From the NCBI GenBank assembly GCA_947499505.1, contig CANMOQ010000002.1:1-64000 (forward strand): 64,000 bases of DNA, given 5' to 3'. This DNA comes from an uncultured Erythrobacter sp. (GTDB lineage: Bacteria; Pseudomonadota; Alphaproteobacteria; Sphingomonadales; Sphingomonadaceae). Below are positions 17,190-25,105 of this stretch, in pieces; the stretch's first letter is position 1; the number at the start of each line of letters is the position of its first letter. A program made the translations under genes and the position numbers. The notes under the pieces were generated by a model, which was not told the DNA's origin, did no database searches, and worked only from the letters and a program-made list of their open reading frames with translations.

Positions 17190-17420
17190 AAGTACCAGCC
17201 AATCTCTTGGCCTCGGGTCGCGATCACAGCATCGCGATCCGGCGGCATTCCGAATACTAGGGAAATTACTTAGTTGGCTCTAGGAGATCGTTCGCGTTCA
17301 GCTGAGTCATCCCCTAAAGGGGCTTACCTGGCGATTACCAGCCAGGTCGCCGGATTTCTAATGACTCGACAGAAACTCTGCCAAATCAAGCGTCGGCAGA
17401 CGCCACAGCCATCATCTAGC
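17190..17420 (-). ncRNA. Candidate structured non-coding RNA
   Basis: No coding potential but an unusual density of exact inverted repeats: TCGCGAT/ATCGCGA at 17218-17237; GAGTCAT (17304-17310) pairing with ATGACTC (17361-17367) and enclosing two hairpins, CCCC-TAAA-GGGG (17311-17322) and ACCTGGC/GCCAGGT (17326-17347), i.e. a three-way junction; and TCTGCC/GGCAGA at 17377-17400. A minus-strand terminator follows. I looked for tmRNA, RNase P and SRP hallmarks and did not find them. The 5' end and identity are unknown. Confidence 0.45.
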
Positions 17421-17820
17421 AAAGAGACAAGATCAAACGAAGACGTTTGAACAAAGGCGCACGTTCAACCGAAAGCTAGCCAGCTAAACTCAAATCAACA
17501 AATGAGAACGATCTTCCAAACGATCAACTCTCAGTCTGCGCCTAATGTCATGACAACAAAAACCGGCTCGTTTCGTCCTCAGATTTGTTGCTAGCTGTTG
17601 GTATATCGCACCCAAGATTGTCAAATGTTCGTTGTGTGGGTGTTGCCGTTAACAGCGATGCTTTCCAGTTCAAGGGCCGGTCAATCTAGGATCGCCACCG
17701 CGTGCATGAAGAAAAGGCTTTGGAAGGACCGGCAGTCCAGCGAAAAGAGTTTGCGTGATGACCGGTGATTACCGAAGTAGCATCATGGAAATTCGGATTT
17801 ACGCAAATTATTGAAATAGG
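17421..17820. other. Interval between candidate RNA and tRNA-Lys
   Basis: 400 bp with no reading frame of note. It could hold the 5' part of the candidate RNA or the trailer of tRNA-Lys. A CACCCA/TGGGTG inverted repeat is present near 17609-17642; nothing else recognised. Confidence 0.3.
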
Positions 17821-17896
17821 TGGTGAGTCCTGCTGGGTTCGAACCAGCGACCTACTGATTAAAAGTCAGTTGCTCTACCGACTGAGCTAAGGACCC
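17821..17896 (-). tRNA. tRNA-Lys (TTT)
   Basis: 76 nt with CCA encoded. Acceptor GGGTCCT/AGGACTC (one G-U pair), anticodon stem CTGAC/GTCAG around a loop with TTT, T-loop GGTTCGAACC. Confidence 0.95.
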
Positions 17897-17940
17897 ACAT
17901 GTGGCATGGAATCGCGCCGCGAGCAGCGCTGCCGGAGCGC

Positions 17941-18435
17941 TCACCTAGATAGAGCGAGCGGACGGGTCAAGCGTGCATTGAGTTGGCTTAGAAAAAGTCC
18001 GCTTAAGGGATCGCGCCAAGTGGGCGCAATTGCCGCTGCTGGCCCGAGCACAAAGCGGCGTTCACGCATGCGCGGATGCGGGATTGAAAGGCGATCACTG
18101 GCCCAAATCCCGCCGCTCCATAGAACGATGTCGAGATCGAGCGGCCGTGCGCGCCAGCTCTGTCCGCGGCGGCTTCGGCCGAACTCCCGTTCGATATTCT
18201 GCAGAGCGTCCAGCAGAGCAAGAGGCGCAAGCTCACATTCCATAACTGCGGCGGCATTGGCATACGTGCGCTGTGATGGCCCGATCGGCGCGCTCGCGAT
18301 AATGGGAGAGACGGCGAGCACATCGCCGATATCACCAAGCGCCGAAATTGCTGTGCGCACAACCTCGCGCGGCAGGCCAATGCCCGGCACGCGCATGTTG
18401 GAGCCAAGCGCTATGAGATAAGTGTCAGCGCTCAA
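17941..18435 (-). CDS. folK: 2-amino-4-hydroxy-6-hydroxymethyldihydropteridine pyrophosphokinase
   Basis: 164 residues; adds pyrophosphate to the pterin in folate synthesis. Family motifs: YLIALGSNMR at the N-terminus, EREFGRSRRGQSWRARPLDLDIVLW and IPHPRMRERRFVLGP. The TTG start at 18435 is preferred because GAGG lies 8 nt upstream and MSADTYLIALGSN is a normal beginning; an ATG at 18471 inside the previous gene, without a ribosome site, is the alternative. It follows the amidase gene closely. Confidence 0.88.
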   Translation of the reverse strand: MSADTYLIALGSNMRVPGIGLPREVVRTAISALGDIGDVLAVSPIIASAPIGPSQRTYANAAAVMECELAPLALLDALQNIEREFGRSRRGQSWRARPLDLDIVLWSGGIWASDRLSIPHPRMRERRFVLGPAAAIAPTWRDPLSGLFLSQLNARLTRPLALSR

Positions 18436-18445
18436 ACCGGCGGCC

Positions 18446-19324
18446 TCAAATATCTTCAGAAATTCTGCCATAGAGCTGCGGGCGGCGATCTCTGAAGAAA
18501 CCCATACCAGCCCGGTGCTTGGCAGCGCGGGCAAGATTGAGCTCTGCGATCAGGACGCCGCTCTCCTCAGCGCCGTAATCAGCCACCAGATCGCCCCACT
18601 CATCAGTGATAAACGAATGGCCGTAGAAATTCTGAGCGGTCTCATCTGGCCCCTCTGCGCCAATGCGGTTGCTGGCGACCACTGGCATGCAATTGGAGAC
18701 GGCGTGGCCGACCATAGCGCGGCGCCACATGCGGCTGGTATCGAGCTCTGCGTCATAGGGCTCTGAACCGATCGCGGTCGGATAGAGCAGCACCTCTGCG
18801 CCCTTCAAAGCCATGACGCGGGCGGCTTCTGGATACCATTGATCCCAGCAAATCCCGACGCCAATGCGGGCAGTTTCTCCGCCGCCCAGCGGCACATCCC
18901 ATACTTTGAAACCGTCATTACCAGGCCGAAAATAGAACTTTTCCTCATATCCCGGACCATCGGGGATATGGCTCTTGCGATAGGTCCCCATGATCTCGCC
19001 ATCGGGGCCGATCATAGCGAGAGTATTGTAATAATGATGGCCGTCACGCTCAAAGAAGCTGGTTGGAATGGTGACTTTGAGCCTCGCCGCTAGCGCGCAC
19101 ATCGAGATGACGCTTGGGTGCTCCGCTATGGGCCGTGCCAGCGCGAACAAGGCCTCATCTTCCTCACGGCAAAAATAGGGGCCGGAGAAAAGCTCAGGCG
19201 GTAGGATCAGCTGAGCGCCTTGCCCCGCCGCTTCCTCCACCAAGGCGCTGACGGCGGCGATATTTTGAGCCTCGTCCTCGCTGCCAAGAGCAAGCTGTAG
19301 GGCGGCGACAGTGAGCTTGGTCAT
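18446..19324 (-). CDS. aguB: Carbon-nitrogen hydrolase, probable N-carbamoylputrescine amidase
   Basis: 292 residues of the nitrilase superfamily. The Glu-Lys-Cys triad is visible: LPPELF near 44, YRKSHIPDGPGYEEKFYF near 117 and GICWDQWYPE with Cys near 158. The FSGPYFC, GYEEKFYF and WYPEAAR segments match plant and bacterial N-carbamoylputrescine amidases, which release putrescine, CO2 and ammonia. No agmatine deiminase gene is adjacent in the window, so the substrate is inferred by similarity. Confidence 0.85.
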   Translation of the reverse strand: MTKLTVAALQLALGSEDEAQNIAAVSALVEEAAGQGAQLILPPELFSGPYFCREEDEALFALARPIAEHPSVISMCALAARLKVTIPTSFFERDGHHYYNTLAMIGPDGEIMGTYRKSHIPDGPGYEEKFYFRPGNDGFKVWDVPLGGGETARIGVGICWDQWYPEAARVMALKGAEVLLYPTAIGSEPYDAELDTSRMWRRAMVGHAVSNCMPVVASNRIGAEGPDETAQNFYGHSFITDEWGDLVADYGAEESGVLIAELNLARAAKHRAGMGFFRDRRPQLYGRISEDI

Positions 19325-19365
19325 CGCGCGGATTTACCTCGTTCTGCTGCCGCCGCCGCTAGCGA

Positions 19366-20220
19366 TCATTCAGGCTTTTTGAACAACAGGGTTATGCGGT
19401 CACTCTCGCCGATGGCGGCGAGCTCTTCGCGTCCCTCGTCACCGCCAGCAAAGCTGGGCGGCAAAGACCACACGCCGTTCGGGTGATCGGTCGTGTCCTT
19501 GGGGTTGGCGTTGATCTCTGACGTATCCACCAGTTCAAAGCCTTGGCCCTCGAAATAAGCGATCAGTTCCGCTTGCTTGAGGTAACCGGCATTGCCGTCG
19601 GCGAACTCATCAGTCGCATCGGCTTTGGCGCGGTGCTGAACCACGCCGAGCATGCCGCCAGGTTTCAGTGCTGCTTTGAGAGCCGTGATTTCGCTGTCGT
19701 CGATGCCCCAACGTTTCAGGTTGTGCATCATGCGGAAGATAAGCACACGGTCGACCGTACCGTTCAGCTCCTCTGGGATCGCATTGCCGAAATGGAACGG
19801 CAATTGCTCTGCCGGAATGCCAAGCGCTTCAGACTGTCTTGCAGCGAAAGTTTCGCCGCCCTCGCGAACGCGGGCAACGAATTCCTCGCCAATGCTCGCG
19901 CCTGCCTCTGGCGGGAAGCCAACCGCAATATAGCTGCCCTCACCGCTCACCAAAGGCGCCAGGACGCGCGTGTACCAACCGCCACCCGGGGCATATTCGA
20001 TGACAGTGTGGTCAGGCTGAACCTGGAAAAACGCCAAGGTCTCCGCCGGATTGCGAAACGCATCGCGCGCTTTGTCATCCGCGCGCAGATCAGCGGCCAG
20101 AACCGTTTCAAGCGCATTGACCTGGGCCGCGGTTTCACTTGCACCGCTCTCGCCCGCGTCTGGCGCGCAAGCCGACAGGGCAAATGCGCTCGCGGCTGCT
20201 AGAATCAGAGATCGCATCAT
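19366..20220 (-). CDS. Predicted lipoprotein methyltransferase (COG4798-like), copy 1
   Basis: 284 residues. The start at 20220 has AAGGAG 7 nt upstream. Signal sequence ends in LSAC, a lipobox, so the protein is probably lipid-anchored after cleavage. The body looks like the COG4798 predicted methyltransferase group: RNPAETLAFFQV, then VIEYAPGGGWYTRVLAP as SAM-binding motif I, and VDRVLIFRMMHNL. An exported SAM enzyme is odd because SAM is cytoplasmic; activity is not established for the family. It is followed upstream on the same strand by a clear paralogue. Confidence 0.75.
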   Translation of the reverse strand: MMRSLILAAASAFALSACAPDAGESGASETAAQVNALETVLAADLRADDKARDAFRNPAETLAFFQVQPDHTVIEYAPGGGWYTRVLAPLVSGEGSYIAVGFPPEAGASIGEEFVARVREGGETFAARQSEALGIPAEQLPFHFGNAIPEELNGTVDRVLIFRMMHNLKRWGIDDSEITALKAALKPGGMLGVVQHRAKADATDEFADGNAGYLKQAELIAYFEGQGFELVDTSEINANPKDTTDHPNGVWSLPPSFAGGDEGREELAAIGESDRITLLFKKPE

Positions 20221-20243
20221 GGGTTTTCTCCTTGGCGTGAGCC

Positions 20244-21101
20244 TCAATTTGCTTTCTTGAAGAGCAGCGTCATACGGTCGCTTTCGCCGATGCTGAGATA
20301 TTCGCTGCGGCGCGGATCATCTTCGCCGGTGGCGAGCACCGGAGGCAGGGTCCAAACGCCACGCTCCCAATTGGCCGGGTCAGAGGCGTTGGCGTTGATT
20401 TCGCTCTCGGCGGCAAGCTCAAAACCATTGGCTTCGAAAATGGCGATCACATCGGCTTTGCGCATGTAGCCGCGTTGGCGCGCGCCGTAATCATTGTAGC
20501 TTGCGCCCTCTGGTGCGCGGTGCTGCACAACGCCGACCATGCCGTCATCATTCAGCATCATGCGCGCGGCCTTCAGCACATCATCGGCGCGGTTGCCGAT
20601 GTTGAGGCCGTGCATCGAACGGAAGATCAAAACGCGGTCGACTGTACCGGCGACGTCCTCTGGCATTTCATCGGTTTCAAACGCGGTAACGGCATCGGCC
20701 TCAACACCCATCGCCTCTGCCAGGCCTGATTTGAAATTCTCGGTCCAGCCCTTGCTGCGCGCTTCTTGAGCGCGCGAGCGATATTCGCGGCCATCGCTGT
20801 CTTGGTTGATCGCGATATATTTGCCGGCAGGCATCAGATAAGGGGCAAGTACGCGGGTGTACCAGCCGCCGCCTGGCCCATATTCGACCACAGTCTGAGT
20901 CGGCTCAACCTGAAAGAACGCCAGCGTTTCAGCCGGATTGCGATATTGATCGCGCGCGCGATCATTGTCGCGGCGCTCATGCGCGAGCACTTCGGCAAGG
21001 CTGGGCGCAGCAGCGTGATCATCCGCCATCGCAGGCGCCACAGGTGACAGCGTTGCGAGACCAGCGAGAGCAGCAAACGGAGCAAAAAATAGGGGTTTCA
21101 T
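20244..21101 (-). CDS. Predicted exported methyltransferase (COG4798-like), copy 2
   Basis: 285 residues. The start at 21101 has GAGGA upstream and gives a signal peptide ending in APAMA near residue 25, without a lipobox. The rest parallels copy 1 across its length (RNPAETLAFFQVEP, VVEYGPGGGWYTRVLAP, GTVDRVLIFRSMHGL, IGESDRMTLLFKK at the end). The two genes are 23 bp apart, so this is a tandem duplication whose products are sent to different places: free periplasmic here, lipid-anchored in copy 1. Confidence 0.75.
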   Translation of the reverse strand: MKPLFFAPFAALAGLATLSPVAPAMADDHAAAPSLAEVLAHERRDNDRARDQYRNPAETLAFFQVEPTQTVVEYGPGGGWYTRVLAPYLMPAGKYIAINQDSDGREYRSRAQEARSKGWTENFKSGLAEAMGVEADAVTAFETDEMPEDVAGTVDRVLIFRSMHGLNIGNRADDVLKAARMMLNDDGMVGVVQHRAPEGASYNDYGARQRGYMRKADVIAIFEANGFELAAESEINANASDPANWERGVWTLPPVLATGEDDPRRSEYLSIGESDRMTLLFKKAN

Positions 21102-21256
21102 TGGGGGTGTCCTCATTTTGATCGAACGGTTGCGCCCTTCAATAGCCGCTGGGCGGGCGAAGACAAGTTGCGGATCGACCGAGGCGTGATCAGAGCGGGC
21201 TAATGACAAACCGCCTCAGCGTTCTTATCTCCTCAGCCAACAAGGAGTTTTGATCG

Positions 21257-21784
21257 ATGGAACAGGCAATTATTGCGGGCGGATGCTTTTGGTGTACCGA
21301 GGCGGTCTTTCGCGATGTGGTGGGCGTGAGCGAGGTCGAAAGCGGCTATATTGGCGGCGACAAGCCCAATCCGACCTACAAGGAAGTGTGTAGCGGGACG
21401 ACCGGCCATGCGGAGGGCATCCGCGTGACCTTCGACCCGTTGGTCATCAGCCTGCCGGAGATTTTCGATGTCTTTCTGGGCACTCATGATCCGACCCAGC
21501 TGAACCGCCAGGGCAATGATGTTGGCACCCAATATCGCAGCGCGATCTTCCCGCTTAGCGACGCTCAGCGCGAAGAGGCAGAGGCCGCGATTGCGCGTTG
21601 GAATGCGGATAACTCAGGCCAGGCTGTGACCACTGTCGAGAAAGCAAGTGAATGGTATCCGGCGGAGGATTACCATCAGGAATATTGGGACGGCGAAGGC
21701 CAGAGAAACCCCTATTGTCTGGCGACAATCCCGCCGAAACTGATGAAGCTGCGCAAGAGCTTTCAAAGCAAGGTGAAGGCGTAA
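21257..21784 (+). CDS. msrA: Peptide-methionine (S)-S-oxide reductase
   Basis: 175 residues. The catalytic GGCFWCTEAVF motif sits at residues 7-17 with the nucleophilic Cys near 10. Further family blocks are GYIGG, GHAEGIRVTFDP, HDPTQLNRQGNDVGTQYRSAIF and the closing YHQEYW. Repairs oxidised methionine. AAGGAG precedes the start. msrB lies elsewhere at 37.3 kb. Confidence 0.93.
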   Translation: MEQAIIAGGCFWCTEAVFRDVVGVSEVESGYIGGDKPNPTYKEVCSGTTGHAEGIRVTFDPLVISLPEIFDVFLGTHDPTQLNRQGNDVGTQYRSAIFPLSDAQREEAEAAIARWNADNSGQAVTTVEKASEWYPAEDYHQEYWDGEGQRNPYCLATIPPKLMKLRKSFQSKVKA

Positions 21785-21798
21785 CGAGCGGCTGGGCC

Positions 21799-22629
21799 AT
21801 GCAGCTGACCCGGTCTTACACCGCCGATCATAAAGTGCTGAGCGACGGCTCGGTCGCGTTTGAGTGTTCGCACGATGAGGCCGAATGGCCTTGGCTTGCT
21901 CTGCCTGCGCAGCATCCGCTCGTCATCCAGACTCAGAATTTCTGGACCAGCGTTGGCGCCACCGCCGCGCTGGGCACGCGCGATGACAGCAAGTGGAGCG
22001 CGCTGACCTGGACGGATTGGGCGCTGGGTGAGCTTGATGCGGGTCAGGCGGCGCGCGGGGTCTTTGCGCTGAGCGGCGAGGACGGCGAGTTGGCGTTCAC
22101 CACCCAGTTGTTCGATGCGCAGGACCGGCTAATCGCGCGTATTGGCGGCAAGGGCGTGGTGTTTAGAACCCGCAATTTTGAGAAATGGCGTGAAGGTTCC
22201 AAGACCTTGGCCAAGCAAGATGCGCCAGCTCCCACGCAGTTCGATTATGCTCCGCGCGAATTGCTTGGGCTGACGGAACGGGAGCCACCCTTGATTGGAC
22301 CCTTGGCCGAAGGTCCAGATGGCCTCGCGACCAAAGCGCTGGTGACCAAAGAAAACGGCCTGATGCCCGGTCATCCCTACTTCAGCGGGTCCGGCGACCA
22401 TGTGAACGCGCCGCATCTCTCTGAATTGGCTCGGCAGACTGTGAGCCTTCTATGCGACGGCGTGGCCATACAGATCACGCGAGGTGAGATGGACATGCAT
22501 CGCTATATTGAGCTGGGCACCGAGATCTCGATCGCGATCGAGGAGCAGCACAATGAAACTACTGTGCTCCGCGTCAGCCAGCTTGAGCGGTCCTGCGCGC
22601 TGCTGACCATGAACTGCACCAAAATCTAG
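21799..22629 (+). CDS. Unknown protein, possibly hotdog-fold
   Basis: 276 residues from the ATG at 21799, 14 nt after msrA. No signal or membrane segment. I do not recognise it firmly. The segment FSGSGDHVNAPHLSELARQ near 195-215 is reminiscent of AfsA/FabA-type hotdog proteins (DHV, then a hydrophobic xxAARQ-like helix), and the protein appears to consist of two halves of similar size. That assignment is weak. The gene probably shares the msrA transcript. Confidence 0.5.
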   Translation: MQLTRSYTADHKVLSDGSVAFECSHDEAEWPWLALPAQHPLVIQTQNFWTSVGATAALGTRDDSKWSALTWTDWALGELDAGQAARGVFALSGEDGELAFTTQLFDAQDRLIARIGGKGVVFRTRNFEKWREGSKTLAKQDAPAPTQFDYAPRELLGLTEREPPLIGPLAEGPDGLATKALVTKENGLMPGHPYFSGSGDHVNAPHLSELARQTVSLLCDGVAIQITRGEMDMHRYIELGTEISIAIEEQHNETTVLRVSQLERSCALLTMNCTKI

Positions 22630-22632
22630 GCC

Positions 22633-23166
22633 CTAACGCTCCAGCATTTGCGCGATTTGTTCGAGCGCCTCGTCTGACACCGCGCCCGCCTCTGGCGCGA
22701 TGACCAGCGGCTGGCCGAGATAGGCCCAATAAAGGAATTGCGCGCGCTCGGCCGCGTGTTGCTGATCCAGCCCAGCTTGCAACAAGAGGATAGCAATATG
22801 GGCAATGCGGCGCTTGTCGACTTCGCCCACTTGCTTTGTCGCGGCCGGATCCTGTGTGGCCCAAGACCTAACCGCGCGGTCAAGCGCCCGGTCGGTGTGG
22901 AAGGCGCGCTTAATCAGAGCGCGCAGGCGCTCACGCCCGGGCAGATCGGGCCCTTCTTCGATCACTCTATCGGTGGTTTCCCTGGCCCAAGCATTTAGCA
23001 GTTCGCCGCGAAAATCAGCGACATCGACGAAGTGCCAGTAAAAGCTTCCGCGCGAGACACTCAGCTCCTTTGCCAGCGGCCCAGGTTTGATCGCGCCAAT
23101 CCCATCGCGGGCCAAGACAATAAGGCCGTGCTTCACCCAATCGTGCTTTGAGAGACGCTCACTCAT
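22633..23166 (-). CDS. TetR/AcrR family transcription regulator
   Basis: 177 residues: N-terminal HTH (about 8-50) with GPLAKELSVSRGSFYWHF, the standard TetR recognition helix, then a helical ligand-binding domain. The start at 23166 gives a normal N-terminus; a longer reading to 23304 would cover the operators. Two ATACA-N4-TGTAT palindromes lie between it and the divergent membrane-protein gene, so it probably represses itself and that gene. Confidence 0.85.
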   Translation of the reverse strand: MSERLSKHDWVKHGLIVLARDGIGAIKPGPLAKELSVSRGSFYWHFVDVADFRGELLNAWARETTDRVIEEGPDLPGRERLRALIKRAFHTDRALDRAVRSWATQDPAATKQVGEVDKRRIAHIAILLLQAGLDQQHAAERAQFLYWAYLGQPLVIAPEAGAVSDEALEQIAQMLER

Positions 23167-23175
23167 CAGCCATCC

Positions 23176-23189
23176 ATACACAAGTGTAT
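23176..23189. promoter_or_regulatory. Palindromic operator 1 of the TetR-type regulator
   Basis: ATACA-CAAG-TGTAT, a perfect 5-bp-arm palindrome ten bases before the regulator start codon. Confidence 0.65.
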
Positions 23190-23218
23190 TGACGCAATCC
23201 AGTCGGTAGCCTACGTAA

Positions 23219-23236
23219 CCATACAGAGGTGTATGG
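23219..23236. promoter_or_regulatory. Palindromic operator 2 overlapping the divergent gene start
   Basis: CCATACA-GAGG-TGTATGG, with the same ATACA-N4-TGTAT core as operator 1, 43 bp away centre to centre. It contains the ATG of the membrane-protein gene, so binding would block its expression directly. Confidence 0.65.
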
Positions 23237-23631
23237 AAATGATCTGGCAAGACATCGCAATAATCGCAGCAGGCTTCATTGGCGCATCTGGCGCGCTCAT
23301 TCACAGCTATCTGGTGCGTCAGAAGATCACCGCTCCGCTAGCGGGTAAGGTTCTAAGCAATGGCGACTATCCAGAGGCTTTGGCGCGATTGGTCCCGGCA
23401 TTGCTCGATTTCAGTGGGTTTAACTGGCTGATCGGCGGATTGGCGCTGATGGCCGCGCCCTTCTGGCTTGGCGAACAGGGTTTGACCGTGCTCGCCCTAA
23501 TGGTCGGCAGCTCTTACCTTTATGCCGCAATCGGCAATTGTTGGGGCACGCGCGGCCGCCATCCCGGCTGGGTCATCTACGGATTGGCGACTGCATTATT
23601 GGCCGCTGGCGCGATAGCTCCGAGGCTTTAG
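23233..23631 (+). CDS. Small unknown membrane protein
   Basis: 132 residues with four hydrophobic helices (about 7-28, 56-78, 84-102, 110-128). The ATG at 23233 lies inside the operator; ATG at 23239 is the alternative. No family is recognised with confidence. Divergent placement and twin operators make it the probable target of the TetR-type regulator. Confidence 0.7.
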   Translation: MEMIWQDIAIIAAGFIGASGALIHSYLVRQKITAPLAGKVLSNGDYPEALARLVPALLDFSGFNWLIGGLALMAAPFWLGEQGLTVLALMVGSSYLYAAIGNCWGTRGRHPGWVIYGLATALLAAGAIAPRL

Positions 23632-24875
23632 GGCTTCTCAAAGCGGGCGATGAAGAAGCCGTCGACCCCGCCCTGATCGGAGAGCAGGCCGGGATGGGTG
23701 CGCACGTGCCCCTCCCGGCTTGGCTCAATCCCCTTGGGCAGCTCATCTGCGGTCACTGGCACCAGCTTTAGCCCGTATTCATCCGCAATGCGGCGCGCTT
23801 GCTCCTCACCCTCTTCCAGCTCCAAAGAGCACACCGCGTAGATCATCCTACCGCCGGGTTTCAGCCATTCTGCGGCCCGCTTGATCAACATGATCTGCAG
23901 GCTGGTCATCTCCTCAATCTGAGCGCCGCCAATACGGTGGAGCACATCGGGGTGACGGCGGCAGGTGCCGGTCGCGGTACACGGCGCATCGAGCAGGATC
24001 GCATCATAGTGATGCTTTGGCTCCCATTTGGCCGCGTCAGCGCGCACGGGGGAGGCCTTCAGCCCGGTGCGTTTCAAATTGTCTTTGAGCAGGCCAAGCC
24101 GCCGCTTGCTGATATCCAGCGCCGTCACATTCCACCCCTGCGCGGCCAGTTGCATGGTCTTGCCGCCGGGCGCAGCGCACAGGTCGAGCGCGTGGCGGCC
24201 CTCGCCGTTCCCAAGCAGATGCGCAGGCTGCTGCGCGGCCAAATCCTGGACCCACCAATTGCCGTCGGCAAAGCCTGGCAATTTCTCGACCGAGGTCCCG
24301 CGCGGCAAGCGGATATGGCCCGGCGCGAGGCTGACCCCGCCCATCGCCACCGCTTGTTCGGCGGTGCTGGCCGGGTCCTTCAGCCGCAGATCAAGCTCAG
24401 GAGGATCGGCCAATCCTAGCGCTATTTCCGCCGCCCGCTCGCCCCATCTTTCCTGGACGCGCTCAGGCAGGCTAGGCGCATCTGGCAGGGTCAGCTCTCG
24501 TTTGATCAAAGCTGAGAAGACACCGTGTGCCAGCCGGCGCGGACCGCCAGACAGCAGCGGCAGACCCGTCGCAATCACCGCATGGGGCGGCGTGTTCAGC
24601 CGCAAGGCCTGAGCAAGCATAAGACGCAGAACGCTGCGCACTTTCACATCGTCGGCCAGCCGCTTCTTGGTCGCGCTGTCGATCAGCGCATCAAAATCGC
24701 CGAGCCAGCGCAGCGCCTCGCTGACAATTGCGCGGGCCAGCGCCTTGTCCTCTCCAGTGTGCAGCTTGCGAGTGGCAGCGCCCTCGGCCTGCTCCAATGT
24801 CTCGCCGCGCCGCAATACAGCGTCGAGCATTTGCAGCGCAGCGCGGCGCGCGGGAAGTCCGGAAATACTTGGCAT
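23628..24875 (-). CDS. rsmB: RsmB-like 16S rRNA (cytosine-5) methyltransferase
   Basis: 415 residues: N-terminal NusB-like helical RNA-binding domain (about 8-130) and a C-terminal SAM methyltransferase domain. CAAPGGKTMQL near 230 binds SAM; the two catalytic cysteines sit in DAPCTATGTCRRHPD near 295 and YAVCSLELEEGE near 345. It ends 4 nt inside the convergent membrane-protein gene. Confidence 0.88.
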   Translation of the reverse strand: MPSISGLPARRAALQMLDAVLRRGETLEQAEGAATRKLHTGEDKALARAIVSEALRWLGDFDALIDSATKKRLADDVKVRSVLRLMLAQALRLNTPPHAVIATGLPLLSGGPRRLAHGVFSALIKRELTLPDAPSLPERVQERWGERAAEIALGLADPPELDLRLKDPASTAEQAVAMGGVSLAPGHIRLPRGTSVEKLPGFADGNWWVQDLAAQQPAHLLGNGEGRHALDLCAAPGGKTMQLAAQGWNVTALDISKRRLGLLKDNLKRTGLKASPVRADAAKWEPKHHYDAILLDAPCTATGTCRRHPDVLHRIGGAQIEEMTSLQIMLIKRAAEWLKPGGRMIYAVCSLELEEGEEQARRIADEYGLKLVPVTADELPKGIEPSREGHVRTHPGLLSDQGGVDGFFIARFEKP

Positions 24876-24934
24876 GGCTCAAGCGAATAGCCGCACTTGA
24901 AACTAAGTGCCAGCTTGCGCATTTCTAATATGCG

Positions 24935-25105
24935 ATGACAAAACAAAAATCAGAAGCTGCGAAGAATTTCACCAAACCCGCGCATTGGGGCAATGATCCT
25001 GTGCCAAAGCCCAAAGCGGTCGATCCGCTGAAGGATGAGCCGCGCGAGTTATCGCCCACTCGCTATGGCGATTGGGAACGCGAAGGCATCGCCTGGGATT
25101 TTTAG
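24935..25105 (+). CDS. DUF1674 protein, SDHAF4-like succinate dehydrogenase assembly factor
   Basis: A 56-residue soluble protein. The C-terminal RYGDWEREGIAWDF is the hallmark of DUF1674/SDHAF4 proteins, which bind the flavinylated SdhA subunit before complex II assembly. It lies alone between the rsmB-like gene (divergent) and the P450 gene, whose 3' end overlaps it by 4 nt in convergent orientation. Confidence 0.85.
   Translation: MTKQKSEAAKNFTKPAHWGNDPVPKPKAVDPLKDEPRELSPTRYGDWEREGIAWDF

Noticed and set aside
17020..17283. 87-codon ORF with a fair ribosome site
   Set aside because: Runs through the terminator hairpin and the TCGCGAT palindrome, has low-complexity Ser/Gln/Arg composition and no recognisable fold; more likely chance in an RNA-type region.
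17250..17420. tmRNA gene on the minus strand (a frame beginning Ala-Asn-Asp near 17290)
   Set aside because: The putative tag does not end in the expected Leu-Ala-Ala, and no tRNA-like T-arm or 5' domain was found.
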